Shown one piece after another: positions 27,026 to 35,445 of a DNA stretch of 64,000 nucleotides. A program made the translations under genes and the position numbers. Source of the DNA: Paraburkholderia sp. Tr-20389 (GTDB taxonomy: Bacteria > Pseudomonadota > Gammaproteobacteria > Burkholderiales > Burkholderiaceae); NCBI RefSeq assembly GCF_017104565.1, contig NZ_JAAGPD010000001.1, positions 434,001 to 498,000 on the forward strand. Reading direction: 5' to 3'. How positions within the stretch are numbered: the stretch's first letter is position 1; every line of letters begins with the position of its first letter. The notes below the pieces were generated by a model. It searched no databases. It had not been told where the DNA came from and saw nothing but the letters and a program-made list of their open reading frames with translations.

Positions 27026-27940
27026 TCATGCGGTCCAGCGCCGTTCATATTCGTTTTGCTGAAAGCGTTCAACGAGTGCATCGATGAACAAACGAACCTT
27101 GACAGGCATATGGGATCGGGTCTGGAAAGCGAGATTCATCGTGAGCCTTGGCAGATCCCAATCGTCGAGCACAGGGACGAGACGGCCTGCCATCAGGTCG
27201 TCGTACACGATGTATTTCGGCTGCACGAGAATGCCCATGCCGTCTAGCGCCGCTGCCCGAAGTATCTGGCCGTCGTTGGACTCGACCAGCGGCTTGATCT
27301 TCACGACAACCGACTCGCCGTTGCGCTGAAACGCCAGTTCGCGTGGATTGTCGGCAAGGCCGTAGTTCAGCAGCCGGTGTCTGACCAGTTCTGCCGGAAA
27401 GCGCGGCGAACCATTTGCATCGATATAGGAAGGCGCGGCCGCCAGAATCCGTCGGGTCGAAGCCAGCCGTCGGACCGTGATGTTGCTGTCCGCTTCGAGA
27501 ACCTTGGTACGAACGGCGACATCGATGCCGTTCTCGATGATGTCGTAGTAGCGATTGGCTGCCACGACGTCGACGGAAATGTCGGGATAGCGTGCCGTGA
27601 AGTCAGGCAGCATCGGCGCGATATGCAGCAGGCAGAATGAGAGAGACGCGGTGACGCGAAGGACACCGCTCGGTCGTACCGTAGCGTCCTTGATGACCGA
27701 CTCAGCTTCTCCAAGGTCGGCAAGAATGGGTTTGCAGCGACGATGAAACTCCGCGCCGGCTTCAGTGAGGTAGAGATTCCTTGTCGTCCGCCGAACCAGC
27801 TGAACGCCTAGCCGGGTCTCCAGTGAGATCAGGTAACGGCTTGCCGCGGAGATCGAAAGGTCGACGGCCTCCGCAGCCCGACTGATGCTGCCCGTTTCCG
27901 CAACCTCAACGAACAGTTGTAGTTCCTTGAACTGGTCCAT
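27026..27940 (-). CDS. LysR-family transcriptional regulator of the hydroxyquinol operon
   Basis: A 304-residue LysR protein of the single-residue-rich QLQLFVEVAETG type: N terminus MDQFKELQLFVEVAETGSISRAAEAVDLSISAASRYLISLE, then an effector domain ending near 290. It is encoded directly upstream of the dioxygenase in the same direction, with the duplicated promoter element lying in the 130-bp gap between them. It diverges from the LacI gene at 28171. It is the likeliest activator for the TTTCCC repeats, sensing hydroxyquinol or a downstream intermediate; this is inference. Confidence 0.9.
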   Translation of the reverse strand: MDQFKELQLFVEVAETGSISRAAEAVDLSISAASRYLISLETRLGVQLVRRTTRNLYLTEAGAEFHRRCKPILADLGEAESVIKDATVRPSGVLRVTASLSFCLLHIAPMLPDFTARYPDISVDVVAANRYYDIIENGIDVAVRTKVLEADSNITVRRLASTRRILAAAPSYIDANGSPRFPAELVRHRLLNYGLADNPRELAFQRNGESVVVKIKPLVESNDGQILRAAALDGMGILVQPKYIVYDDLMAGRLVPVLDDWDLPRLTMNLAFQTRSHMPVKVRLFIDALVERFQQNEYERRWTA

Positions 27941-28170
27941 CTTGCTACACCATCCCGGTTCTCAAACTTGCACAGTAGCGACGCGACCCGGCGTGCCAAT
28001 CGAGTGGGAAATACATCAAATTCAAATCATGTCGAGGGATTACCCTGATCGTCCCGTCCTTTCGTTATCGCGGCACGTCGGCCGTAGTGGCATGCACGAA
28101 GAATAGCCGCTCATGTCGACATTGGACTATCATAAAACCATCAAAAAACCATCAAACGAGAGGCATCGAA

Positions 28171-29211
28171 ATGGCTCATCGTTTTCTGATCAAGGAAATC
28201 GCGCTTCAGGCTGGGTTGGGCGTCGCGACAGTCGACCGCGTCCTCAATGGACGCGCGCACGTTCGAGAGCACACCCGCAAGCGCGTCGAGCAGGCCATCA
28301 AGGAACTCGAAAAGCAGGAACTGCAACTGGCGACGGCCGGACGAAAACTTGTCGTCGATGTCGTCGTAGAAGCGCCCGCACGCTTTGCCGATGAAATCAA
28401 GAGCGCCCTCGAAGCTGAATTGCCGATACTGCATCCCGCCGTGTTTCGACCGCGTTTCCTGATGCGCGAAACGATGACCACCGAAGAAGTCGTCGACACG
28501 CTTGAATCGATAGGACGCAGAGGAAGCCACGGGGTGTTTCTCAAGGCGCGCGACGTGCCGGAGATTGCCAAAGCGATTGGCGAACTGCAGCATCGCGGGA
28601 TTCCGGTCATTACGACCTTCACCGATATTCCTCTGTCAGGACGCATCGCGTACACCGGCCTGGATAATCGCGTTGCCGGCGCAACGGCCGCATACCTGAT
28701 TACCCAATGGCTTGGCTCGCGACCCGGCAATGTCCTCATCACCATGAGCGACGAACGCTTCCGTGGCGAAGAAGAACGTGAAATCAGTTTTCGACGCGCT
28801 CTTAGAGCCCGGCATCCGCAACTCACTTTGATCGACGCGAGTGGCGGCCATGGACTCGATACGCCGACCGAAGAGCGAGTGCGCAACGTCCTTGCAACGC
28901 ATGATCAGATCGCCGCGGTGTACTCGATGGGCGGCGGAAACATTGCGATTCTCCGCGCCCTCGACAAGCAGCAGAGCGCCCCCGTGCTCTTCATCGCACA
29001 TGATCTCGACAGGGACAACATTCGTCTGCTGCGCGAAGGCAAAGTACAGGCCATTCTTCATCATGAACTTCGTCAGGACATGCGCTCTGCCTGTCATCAC
29101 GTGATGCACTATCACAAGCTCCTTCCTGCGTCGGCGGTGTCGCCCTCTTCATCGGTCGTCGTCGTGACGCCGGAGAACATTCCCGAGCACATAGCAAGCC
29201 GGTTTCGTTGA
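28171..29211 (+). CDS. LacI-family transcriptional regulator with sugar-binding domain
   Basis: A 346-residue LacI regulator. The helix-turn-helix is at the N terminus (LIKEIALQAGLGVATVDRVLNGRAHVREHTRKRV) and a periplasmic-binding-protein-like effector domain follows (YTGLDNRVAGATAAYLITQWLG, then VYSMGGGNIAILRAL). I chose the ATG at 28171 because the helix-turn-helix begins directly after it and GAGAGG precedes it. Placed next to a ChvE-type importer and polyol dehydrogenases, it most likely senses the imported sugar or cyclitol, while the LysR senses the aromatic stage. The 230-bp gap to the LysR gene holds both promoters. Confidence 0.9.
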   Translation: MAHRFLIKEIALQAGLGVATVDRVLNGRAHVREHTRKRVEQAIKELEKQELQLATAGRKLVVDVVVEAPARFADEIKSALEAELPILHPAVFRPRFLMRETMTTEEVVDTLESIGRRGSHGVFLKARDVPEIAKAIGELQHRGIPVITTFTDIPLSGRIAYTGLDNRVAGATAAYLITQWLGSRPGNVLITMSDERFRGEEEREISFRRALRARHPQLTLIDASGGHGLDTPTEERVRNVLATHDQIAAVYSMGGGNIAILRALDKQQSAPVLFIAHDLDRDNIRLLREGKVQAILHHELRQDMRSACHHVMHYHKLLPASAVSPSSSVVVVTPENIPEHIASRFR

Positions 29212-29278
29212 TCGCGATGTGTGACTTGATCACCGGGGCTCGGGATACGCCCATCTCCCGAACCCCATCGCCTAGCTG

Positions 29279-30466
29279 TCAGAACCGGGTAGCCAGGCCC
29301 GCTATAACACCGAACTGACTTTTGCCATAGTTCGGATTCGTGCTGGTCGGACTGCCACTGACCGGGTCGTTGTTGCTATTCGGACCATAGAGCCCACTGT
29401 CGAGCCCGAGATTCGATGTCGAACTGTTATGCAGGTAAGCCAGTTCGCTATACAGGAGCGTTCGCTTGGACAGCGAGTAGTTCGCGCCGAGCGTATACAT
29501 CGTCCCATTGCCGTTGCCGTGGTTGGCGTTCGCGTGATAGACCGCCCCCGTCACAGCCAGCGACGGCGTCGTCTGCCAGATCGCGCCTAGCCATTCGTGA
29601 TTGACGGCAGTCGGCAAACTCGTTCCCGCCGGCAGAGCGGGCGCCGTCGCGCTACCAAAGTAACCGGTGTTCGACGCGTCAGGCGCACTGAGGTGCTGAT
29701 AACCGAGAAAAACGAGCACGGAGCCGATCGCATAGGTAGCGCCTGTCAGGATGGAACGGGAAGCCAGATAGACGTTGCTGAACTGCCCGTTTGGATCACG
29801 CACCTCGTCGTACGTGGCCTGCCAGTAGAGGCTACCTACCTGGTACGACAGCTTGATGCCGTCGGAACGCCCCTGCGCGCTGCCAAGACCGGTCGATGTG
29901 CCAAGCTGGCTCGGTGCGCTACCCGGATTGCCGGCGTTCCACTTCGGCGAATTGGTGAGATCGTATTGGCCCTGGAGCGTGAAGCCCGCGATCTTCGGCG
30001 ACAGATATTCGATGCCGTTGCCGGCCTGCGAGAAGATGCGGCCGCGCACAAGCGTGCCAATCGCGTACTTCTTGGTTTCCTGGGGATCGACGTCGCCCGA
30101 ATACTGGCTGATTTCAGCGGAGCCCATGTTGCCCGCCTTCAATTGGCCCCACGTTTCGTTGTGCACGCCGACCGTCGCCTGGCCCGCAAAGAACGTACCG
30201 TTTGCAAAGGTCCCGTTTTGCGTGTTCAGACGCGATTCGAGCTGAAAAATCGCCTGCGTACCGCCGCCAAGGTCCTCTGCTCCCTTGAGGCCGAACCGGG
30301 ACTCAGCCCATCCGCCGCTTTGCGCACCGAAGACGTTTCCCTTTGGGAGTCCCGTCTCGTATTGCAGTCCGTTATCGACGATTCCATACAACGTCACATT
30401 GCTGCTTTGTGCACTTGCCGACGCTGCGGCAGTTGCGGCCACCAATCCACACAGTACCTTCTTCAT
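29279..30466 (-). CDS. Gram-negative porin (Burkholderia OmpC-like)
   Basis: A 395-residue outer-membrane porin. The signal peptide MKKVLCGLVAATAAASASA is followed by QSSNVTLYGIVDNGLQYETG, the usual first strand of burkholderial porins, and the chain ends in the outer-membrane sorting signal VIAGLATRF. Alternating strand patterns (for example SRFGLKGAEDLGGGTQAIFQLESRL) run through the protein. GGAGGAG lies 7 nt before the ATG. A near copy of the dioxygenase promoter element lies 127-192 bp upstream, so this channel is probably co-induced with the hydroxyquinol operon to admit its substrate. Confidence 0.93.
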   Translation of the reverse strand: MKKVLCGLVAATAAASASAQSSNVTLYGIVDNGLQYETGLPKGNVFGAQSGGWAESRFGLKGAEDLGGGTQAIFQLESRLNTQNGTFANGTFFAGQATVGVHNETWGQLKAGNMGSAEISQYSGDVDPQETKKYAIGTLVRGRIFSQAGNGIEYLSPKIAGFTLQGQYDLTNSPKWNAGNPGSAPSQLGTSTGLGSAQGRSDGIKLSYQVGSLYWQATYDEVRDPNGQFSNVYLASRSILTGATYAIGSVLVFLGYQHLSAPDASNTGYFGSATAPALPAGTSLPTAVNHEWLGAIWQTTPSLAVTGAVYHANANHGNGNGTMYTLGANYSLSKRTLLYSELAYLHNSSTSNLGLDSGLYGPNSNNDPVSGSPTSTNPNYGKSQFGVIAGLATRF

Positions 30467-30480
30467 GCGCTCTCTCCTCC

Positions 30481-30487
30481 ATATGTA
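30481..30487. promoter_or_regulatory. ATATGTA site before the porin gene
   Basis: One copy of the ATATGTA heptamer seen at 22836 (reverse), 25927 and 25942 lies 15 bp upstream of the porin start, next to its ribosome-binding site. Possible LacI-family operator half-site shared by the regulon. Confidence 0.25.
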
Positions 30488-30592
30488 GCATCACTAATCT
30501 TTTTGTGTTTTCCATGAGCGTATAGACCCGGTTCTCGTGAGGCGTTGATCGCCCGCTAGAGGTCGGCTCGCATCATGTAACTGGAGAGGGAG

Positions 30593-30657
30593 TGTATATT
30601 TCCGAAACTTTGCAAAACAGAGCGCAAAAGGGAAACTCTTTCGCGACCAGCGGGAAT
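30593..30657 (-). promoter_or_regulatory. Promoter and operator element of the porin gene (copy 2)
   Basis: Read on the minus strand: ATTCCC (30652-30657) and TTTCCC (30630-30635) 22 bp apart, -35 CTGTTT (30615-30620), 16-bp spacer, -10 TATACA (30593-30598). The spacings are identical to copy 1 at 26936-27000, and long runs between the boxes are identical. The leader to the porin ATG would be about 120 nt. Confidence 0.6.
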
Positions 30658-30990
30658 CTCGCGGCCGACATTCAATTGTCATTTGTGACGAGACACCCGT
30701 CGAATACATGCACGAATTGCACGTGCTTTACGGCGTCAAGCGGCCCTTCACTGCTTTCCAAGCAAACCTCCGCCAGAACTTTCGCCAAATCTCGCCATAG
30801 AAAATATCTCGTAAGGAGTCTGACGTTTGGCGTTCATACGTCGATGCTCTAATGACTTCGCCTTCGCGGAGCCACTGCCGCGTGGCCTTCCCGCTCTGAA
30901 CGGCGCCAGCATCGAGATGGGTACCTGAAGTGCCTGCTCCTGCGCGTCGCGCTCATCCCCGCAAGATGAATCCAAAAACAGGAGCCAGAT

Positions 30991-32664
30991 ATGCAATGGC
31001 GTCAGATAGCACTTGGTTCGCTCACGGTTGCTGCATTTGCGTCGACACTCGCATGGAGTGCCGGCGACGAGCACGACCGGAACCACCCGCGAGACAACCA
31101 TACGGCGACACCGATCAAGCACCTGGTGGTGATCTATGGCGAGAACGTTTCGTTCGACCACTACTTTGCGACCTACCCGCATGCCACCAACCCGTCCGGC
31201 GAGCCCGCGTTCCGCGCGCTGGCCGGCACGCCCGAGGTAAACGGCCTGTCGGGCAGGCTGCTCGACAAGAATCCCAACGCCACGAATCCGGCCAATGGAA
31301 CGAGCGCGGCCAATCCGTTCCGACTCGACCGAACCCAGGCCGCCACCGCCGACCAGAATCACGCGTACACGGCCGAACAGCAGGCGTATGACAACGGCGC
31401 GGCCGATCTCTTCCCCAACTACACAGGCAAGGGCACGACGGGCGGCGCAGGCGCATTCGGCACGGCGGGTCAGGTAATGGGCTATTACGACGGCAATACC
31501 GTCACCGCGTTGTGGAATTACGCGCAACGGTTCGCGATGAGCGACAACGCCTATACATCGACTTACGGTCCGTCGACGCCGGGCGCGCTCGAAGTGGTCT
31601 CCGGCCAGACCAACGGCATGAAGGTTGTACTGACCACGAAGCAGCCTTCCGCTGCGGGTTCGTACTACGTGAATGACGGACAAGGCGGATTCACGATGAT
31701 CAATGACGTCGACCCGGCCAATGACACCTGCTCCAGCACCACCGATACCGCGCTGATGACGGGCAAGAATATCGGCGACCTGCTGAACGCACGCGACATT
31801 TCGTGGGGCGGCTTCATGGGCGGCTTCAACCTCGCCACGACGAACAGCAACGGCACGACGGGTTGCAAACGCAGCACGCAATCGGCCGTGGTCGGTTCTG
31901 CAACGGCCGACTATATTCCGCACCACAACTGGTTCCAGTACTACGCGTCGACGGCGAATCCGAAACATCTGCGCCCGAGCTCGCTCCGCGCGATCGGACA
32001 CAGCACGGCAAAGGACGGCAGGACGCCCGATCCCGCCAATCACCAATACGATACGGATGACTTCTTCGACGCAGTGAAGGCCGGCAATTTCCCGGCGGTG
32101 AGTTTCCTGAAGGCGCCGGCCTTCCAGGACGGCCATGCCGGCTATTCGGATCCGCTCGACGAGCAGGCGTTCGTTACGAAGGTCGTCAATTTCCTGCAGC
32201 AGCAGAAGGAATGGGACGATACGGCCGTCATCGTTGCCTGGGACGACTCCGATGGCTGGTACGACCACGCGTATGCGATGCCGACGAGCGCCTCGTATGA
32301 TTCAGTCGCCGATCAGCTGAACGCACCGGGTATCTGCGGCACGGGCTCGGCACACGATGGCGTTGCCGGCAAACCCGTGAACGGCCGCTGCGGTCCGGGT
32401 ACGCGAATTCCCTTTGTCGTGATCTCGCCGTGGGCCAAGGACAATCACGTCGACCATACGTTGATCGATCAGTCGTCGGTGGTGCGCTTCATCGAAGACA
32501 ACTGGCTCGATGGCGAGCGTATCGGCGGCGGATCGTTCGATGCGCATGCCGGCAGCATCATGGGCATGTTCGACTTCAATCGTCGCGGTGACGGCCGTTA
32601 CGAGCGCAAACTCTTTCTCGATCCCGAGACGGGTCTGCCCGTCGACACGCCGCCGAAGAGCTGA
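30991..32664 (+). CDS. Secreted phosphoesterase (phospholipase C / acid phosphatase AcpA family)
   Basis: A 557-residue exported protein. A signal peptide (LGSLTVAAFASTLAWSAG) is followed by HLVVIYGENVSFDHYFATYPHATNP, the N-terminal signature of the bacterial phosphoesterase family that includes phospholipases C and AcpA phosphatases. Further family blocks are SDNAYTSTYGPSTPGALEVVSGQT, PAVSFLKAPAFQDGHAGYSDPLDEQ and VIVAWDDSDGWYDHAY, which include likely metal-binding Asp and His residues. The enzyme would release phosphate from phospholipids or phosphoesters in the periplasm or outside. AGGAG lies before the ATG, and a hairpin terminator follows 37 bp after the stop. Confidence 0.9.
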   Translation: MQWRQIALGSLTVAAFASTLAWSAGDEHDRNHPRDNHTATPIKHLVVIYGENVSFDHYFATYPHATNPSGEPAFRALAGTPEVNGLSGRLLDKNPNATNPANGTSAANPFRLDRTQAATADQNHAYTAEQQAYDNGAADLFPNYTGKGTTGGAGAFGTAGQVMGYYDGNTVTALWNYAQRFAMSDNAYTSTYGPSTPGALEVVSGQTNGMKVVLTTKQPSAAGSYYVNDGQGGFTMINDVDPANDTCSSTTDTALMTGKNIGDLLNARDISWGGFMGGFNLATTNSNGTTGCKRSTQSAVVGSATADYIPHHNWFQYYASTANPKHLRPSSLRAIGHSTAKDGRTPDPANHQYDTDDFFDAVKAGNFPAVSFLKAPAFQDGHAGYSDPLDEQAFVTKVVNFLQQQKEWDDTAVIVAWDDSDGWYDHAYAMPTSASYDSVADQLNAPGICGTGSAHDGVAGKPVNGRCGPGTRIPFVVISPWAKDNHVDHTLIDQSSVVRFIEDNWLDGERIGGGSFDAHAGSIMGMFDFNRRGDGRYERKLFLDPETGLPVDTPPKS

Positions 32665-32701
32665 CGCCACAGCGGAACCGTCAGTCGATTCATGACGCCA
32701 G

Positions 32702-32735
32702 GCGCCCTTACCTGCCGACCTCGCAGGAAGGGCGC
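32702..32735 (+). terminator. Hairpin terminator after the phosphoesterase gene
   Basis: GCGCCCTT (32702-32709) pairs with AAGGGCGC (32728-32735), and the inner CCTGC (32711-32715) pairs with GCAGG (32723-32727), giving a 13-bp stem with one bulged A and a 7-nt loop. It is followed by ACTTT, only a short T-run, so termination may be partial. Confidence 0.6.
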
Positions 32736-32985
32736 ACTTTCCATCGGCATCTTTGTACGACCCGGCGCCCAGACCGGGTTAAGCTCCCGCTTCCGCATTG
32801 ACTGCACGTCATCAGCCTGCACCGGATTCATTCACCGGCAGGCGTTTCGGTCTCATCGTGCACGGTGTGGCCTCGCGCAACGCCCCTCTATCGACTTCCC
32901 AATTCACCACTCAGCGCTTTTCCAGGAACATCGACTTCCTGGCGCGGTCTCTGCTTAGTGCACGATTCTGAATGTCATCTCCGAT
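32736..32985. other. Intergenic region before the BON gene
   Basis: The rest of the 321-bp gap after the phosphoesterase gene. It should contain the promoter of the BON lipoprotein gene, but no clear -35/-10 pair or other gene stands out. Confidence 0.4.
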
Positions 32986-33330
32986 ATGCGAAACGCGTTA
33001 TACATCAAGAGCCGGTTGTTGATCGTCGCGGCGTTCGCGTTGCCCGCGGTCGTGTTCATCGACGGCTGCAAGTCGACGGCGACGCCATCCTCGAATGCAC
33101 AGGGTGCGATGGTCCCTGACGACGCTGCGCTCGCCGCCCGGGTGAAGCAGTCGCTGGCGGCGGACCCCGAGCTGAAAGCGTTGCCGATGAGCGTCGCGAC
33201 ATATCGAGGTGTCGTCCAGTTGTCCGGATATGTGGATTCGGAACTGCAGATGCAAAAAGCGCTTGCCGTCACGCGTGGCGTGCCGGGGGTGCTGTCGGTC
33301 AGCAACGATCTGCATCTCAGGCCACATTGA
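32986..33330 (+). CDS. Small BON-domain envelope protein
   Basis: A 114-residue protein. The N terminus is a signal sequence ending FIDGC at residue ~28; this is an imperfect lipobox (Asp at -2), so it may or may not be lipidated. Residues ~45-112 form one BON domain (VKQSLAADPELKALPMSVATYRGVVQLSGYVDSE, ending GVPGVLSVSNDLHL). BON domains bind phospholipid membranes and are common in osmotic or envelope-stress proteins. The C-terminal half resembles the BON protein at 59333. The ribosome-binding site is weak. Confidence 0.82.
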   Translation: MRNALYIKSRLLIVAAFALPAVVFIDGCKSTATPSSNAQGAMVPDDAALAARVKQSLAADPELKALPMSVATYRGVVQLSGYVDSELQMQKALAVTRGVPGVLSVSNDLHLRPH

Positions 33331-33447
33331 CGCGTTGCCGTGTAAAAAGTGCATGCTCACGGCCGATCATTGATTCACGCCGTCATTAGCGATACCTTTC
33401 ATTTGTCCTGGTCGTCGAAATCTGATCAACGAGAGGAGAACCGTTTC

Positions 33448-33906
33448 GTGAAAAGCGCGTGGGCTGTCTGTTGTATCGTCGCGTTCAGCGCGACACTCGG
33501 CGGATGCGGCAAGCAGGGATCGCAAAACGGCACCACCGAGGCATCGGGGGCATCCGCGAGCGAGGCGGCATCTCAACCGGCGCAGGTTGCGAGCAGCCCA
33601 GTTGCCGCATCGGGCCTGCTGGGCACGGTAACCAAAGCACAGTTGCCGGGCGAAGCAGCCGACACACTACGGCTGATCAAGGCGGGCGGCCCCTACCCAT
33701 TTAGCGAGGACGGCGTGCTGTTCCGCAACAGTGCGCAGCTGCTGCCGCAGCATCCGCGCGGCTACTACCACGCGTACACAGTTCGCACGCCAGGCTCGAC
33801 GGATCGCGGGCAGCGCCGGGTCGTATGTGGTGGACCGCGCAAACAGATCGGCGACTGCTATTACACCGACGATTACTACGTCAGTTTCAGACGCATTGCC
33901 GAATAA
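33448..33906 (+). CDS. Ribonuclease-Sa-like lipoprotein lacking catalytic residues
   Basis: A 152-residue lipoprotein (lipobox LGGC, Cys20) with an Ala/Ser/Gln-rich linker to residue ~57. Residues 58-150 align closely along their whole length with guanyl-specific ribonuclease Sa (N1/T1/barnase family): GTV-LP-EA-DTL-LI, then DGV-F-N, GYYH-YTV-TPG, RG-RR-V and YYT-D-Y. The key residues are changed: the position of Glu54 (general base) is Ala109, that of His85 (general acid) is Tyr143, and that of the guanine-binding Glu41 is Ala96. The arginines (Arg120, Arg124) remain. It is probably inactive as an RNase and may act in binding. GTG start with GAGAGGAG upstream. Confidence 0.85.
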   Translation: MKSAWAVCCIVAFSATLGGCGKQGSQNGTTEASGASASEAASQPAQVASSPVAASGLLGTVTKAQLPGEAADTLRLIKAGGPYPFSEDGVLFRNSAQLLPQHPRGYYHAYTVRTPGSTDRGQRRVVCGGPRKQIGDCYYTDDYYVSFRRIAE

Positions 33907-33951
33907 GGACTTCCCCGAATCCCGCCACACGATACATAGGTGACCAGGCAG

Positions 33952-35445
33952 TCACGCAGGAAATCCGTAGGTGGTCCATTTCGCGAGTACCGAACGCCTG
34001 AGTTCTTCAGGAAACGAGGTATTGAACGAAGCAACCGTTGCACGCATCTCGCCGCGAAACTGCTCCGGGAACAGACAGTTGATAATCGCTTTGCCGCCCT
34101 TGCCCGAGGCCTTTTCTTCCGGACTCAGATACGGGACGAGGGGAATGCCCGTTGCGTCAGGAAACGCGAAGTGATCTTTCGCGGGATGATGCCGCGTTGC
34201 GAGTGCCCAAACCACTGCGTCGATGTCCGTGATGTCGATGTCGTTGCTGACCAGAATCACCTTGGGTACCAGCCAGCCCGCGTGCGACGAGAAGAGAATC
34301 CCGGCAATCAGATTGGCAAAATTCGGCGCATCGGTTTGCATCGTACGCAACCTGGCTGTGTCGATTGAAAGCACGATCCAGCACGTGGCGGCTTCATACG
34401 AACACCACGCCATGTCCACCGGCATATTGGCGCGACGCAAGAGATCGAGCACCTGAGCCGAGATCATGGTTCCCCAGATGGTGTGATTCTCTTCAGGCGG
34501 AAGCCCCGCAGCGCATATCGGCAAGACAGGATCGTTTCTGAACGTCACGGCTTCAACGTGAAAGAGCGGTTGCTCGCGTCCGACCGGAAAAGAATAACCG
34601 TGGTACTCGCCCATCGGGCCTTCCATCGCTTTCTCCGAGAGACTGATCGTTCCCTCCAGAACGATTTCGGCATTAGCCGGCACGAGAAGATCGTTCGTTT
34701 CGGCTTTGACGACTTCAACGGGATCGCCGACCATTGCGCCGACGTACCCACTCTCACTCACCCACTCGGGCAGCGGCATTCCGGCGACCGCGAGCGCTGC
34801 AGGCGGAGCGCCAAGCGCCATCGCCCAGGGTGTGGGTTCTCCGCGCAGCTTCCACATTTCGCGAATCATCCCTAGGTGCTGCTGTGGCATGGCCGGCCCC
34901 ACCAGCGTGTTTCTGTCGTGCAGCATGGAGCGCGCGACAGACCAGCTGTCCCACTTGCCGTCGGGGCTTTGAACCACGTGAAATCCGTATGTGCCGAAGT
35001 ACCGACCACCATCTGCCGCATGAAGCAAGGGAACAGGGAATCTGGTCAGATCCACTTGCGAGCCACGCCAGATGTTTTCCTTGCAAGGACCCGTCTCCAC
35101 GATGCGCGGATCGACGGGCGATGAATGCGAAGCGGCGATGATGCGTTCGACGATGTCCCGCGGACTCGCGGACTTCGGCAAACCAAAGTGAAGCGCAAGC
35201 CGACCATACTCTTCTCCTGCATGTCGATTGAGTCCCGCTGGCGCACCCAATACACGGAACCCCGTTTGCGCGCCCTCGATCGATGCGAAGAGCGGCGCAG
35301 GCGCCCGGTCTTCATAGACCTTTCGCGTAATGGCTCCGATCTCCAGGTCGGCATCGACCGTTTGCCGGATGTCGACCAGATCGTTTCTCCGCCGCAGTTC
35401 ATCGATGAACGATCTGAAGTTCAAGCATGGAGAAAGATTCGACAT
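33952..35445 (-). CDS. UbiD-family decarboxylase (second copy, substrate unknown)
   Basis: A 497-residue UbiD-family protein distinct from HmfF. Visible family blocks include NLSPCLNFRSFIDELRRRNDLVDI, the cofactor-region DGGRYFGTYGFHVVQSPDGKWDS, and VLEGTISLSEKAMEGPMGEYHGYSFPVGREQPLF with the conserved acid-Gly-Pro-Met-Gly-Glu motif. UbiD enzymes reversibly decarboxylate aromatic or alpha,beta-unsaturated acids with prenylated FMN. ATG at 35445 has GGAGG 5 nt upstream. It diverges from an acyl-CoA ligase gene at 35720, suggesting an aromatic or unsaturated acid pathway. No UbiX gene is adjacent; the one at 11463 could supply cofactor. Confidence 0.9.
   Translation of the reverse strand: MSNLSPCLNFRSFIDELRRRNDLVDIRQTVDADLEIGAITRKVYEDRAPAPLFASIEGAQTGFRVLGAPAGLNRHAGEEYGRLALHFGLPKSASPRDIVERIIAASHSSPVDPRIVETGPCKENIWRGSQVDLTRFPVPLLHAADGGRYFGTYGFHVVQSPDGKWDSWSVARSMLHDRNTLVGPAMPQQHLGMIREMWKLRGEPTPWAMALGAPPAALAVAGMPLPEWVSESGYVGAMVGDPVEVVKAETNDLLVPANAEIVLEGTISLSEKAMEGPMGEYHGYSFPVGREQPLFHVEAVTFRNDPVLPICAAGLPPEENHTIWGTMISAQVLDLLRRANMPVDMAWCSYEAATCWIVLSIDTARLRTMQTDAPNFANLIAGILFSSHAGWLVPKVILVSNDIDITDIDAVVWALATRHHPAKDHFAFPDATGIPLVPYLSPEEKASGKGGKAIINCLFPEQFRGEMRATVASFNTSFPEELRRSVLAKWTTYGFPA

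Larger units (their letters stand above)
30467..30990. other. Intergenic region between divergent porin and phosphoesterase genes
   Basis: About 520 bp holding the porin promoter element and an ATATGTA site near the left end. The right part (30700-30990) presumably contains the phosphoesterase promoter, which I could not pin down. A long minus-strand open frame that enters this gap is the antisense shadow of the phosphoesterase gene. Confidence 0.5.

Noticed and set aside
28115-28160. Short AACCATCAAA direct repeats before the LacI gene, considered as a CRISPR or iteron remnant
   Set aside because: Only two short copies with no spacer regularity; more likely part of the promoter leader.
30748-32268. 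A 506-codon minus-strand open frame opposite the phosphoesterase
   Set aside because: Composition and Val/Arg richness are those of an antisense shadow; the plus-strand phosphoesterase has a signal peptide, motifs and a ribosome site.
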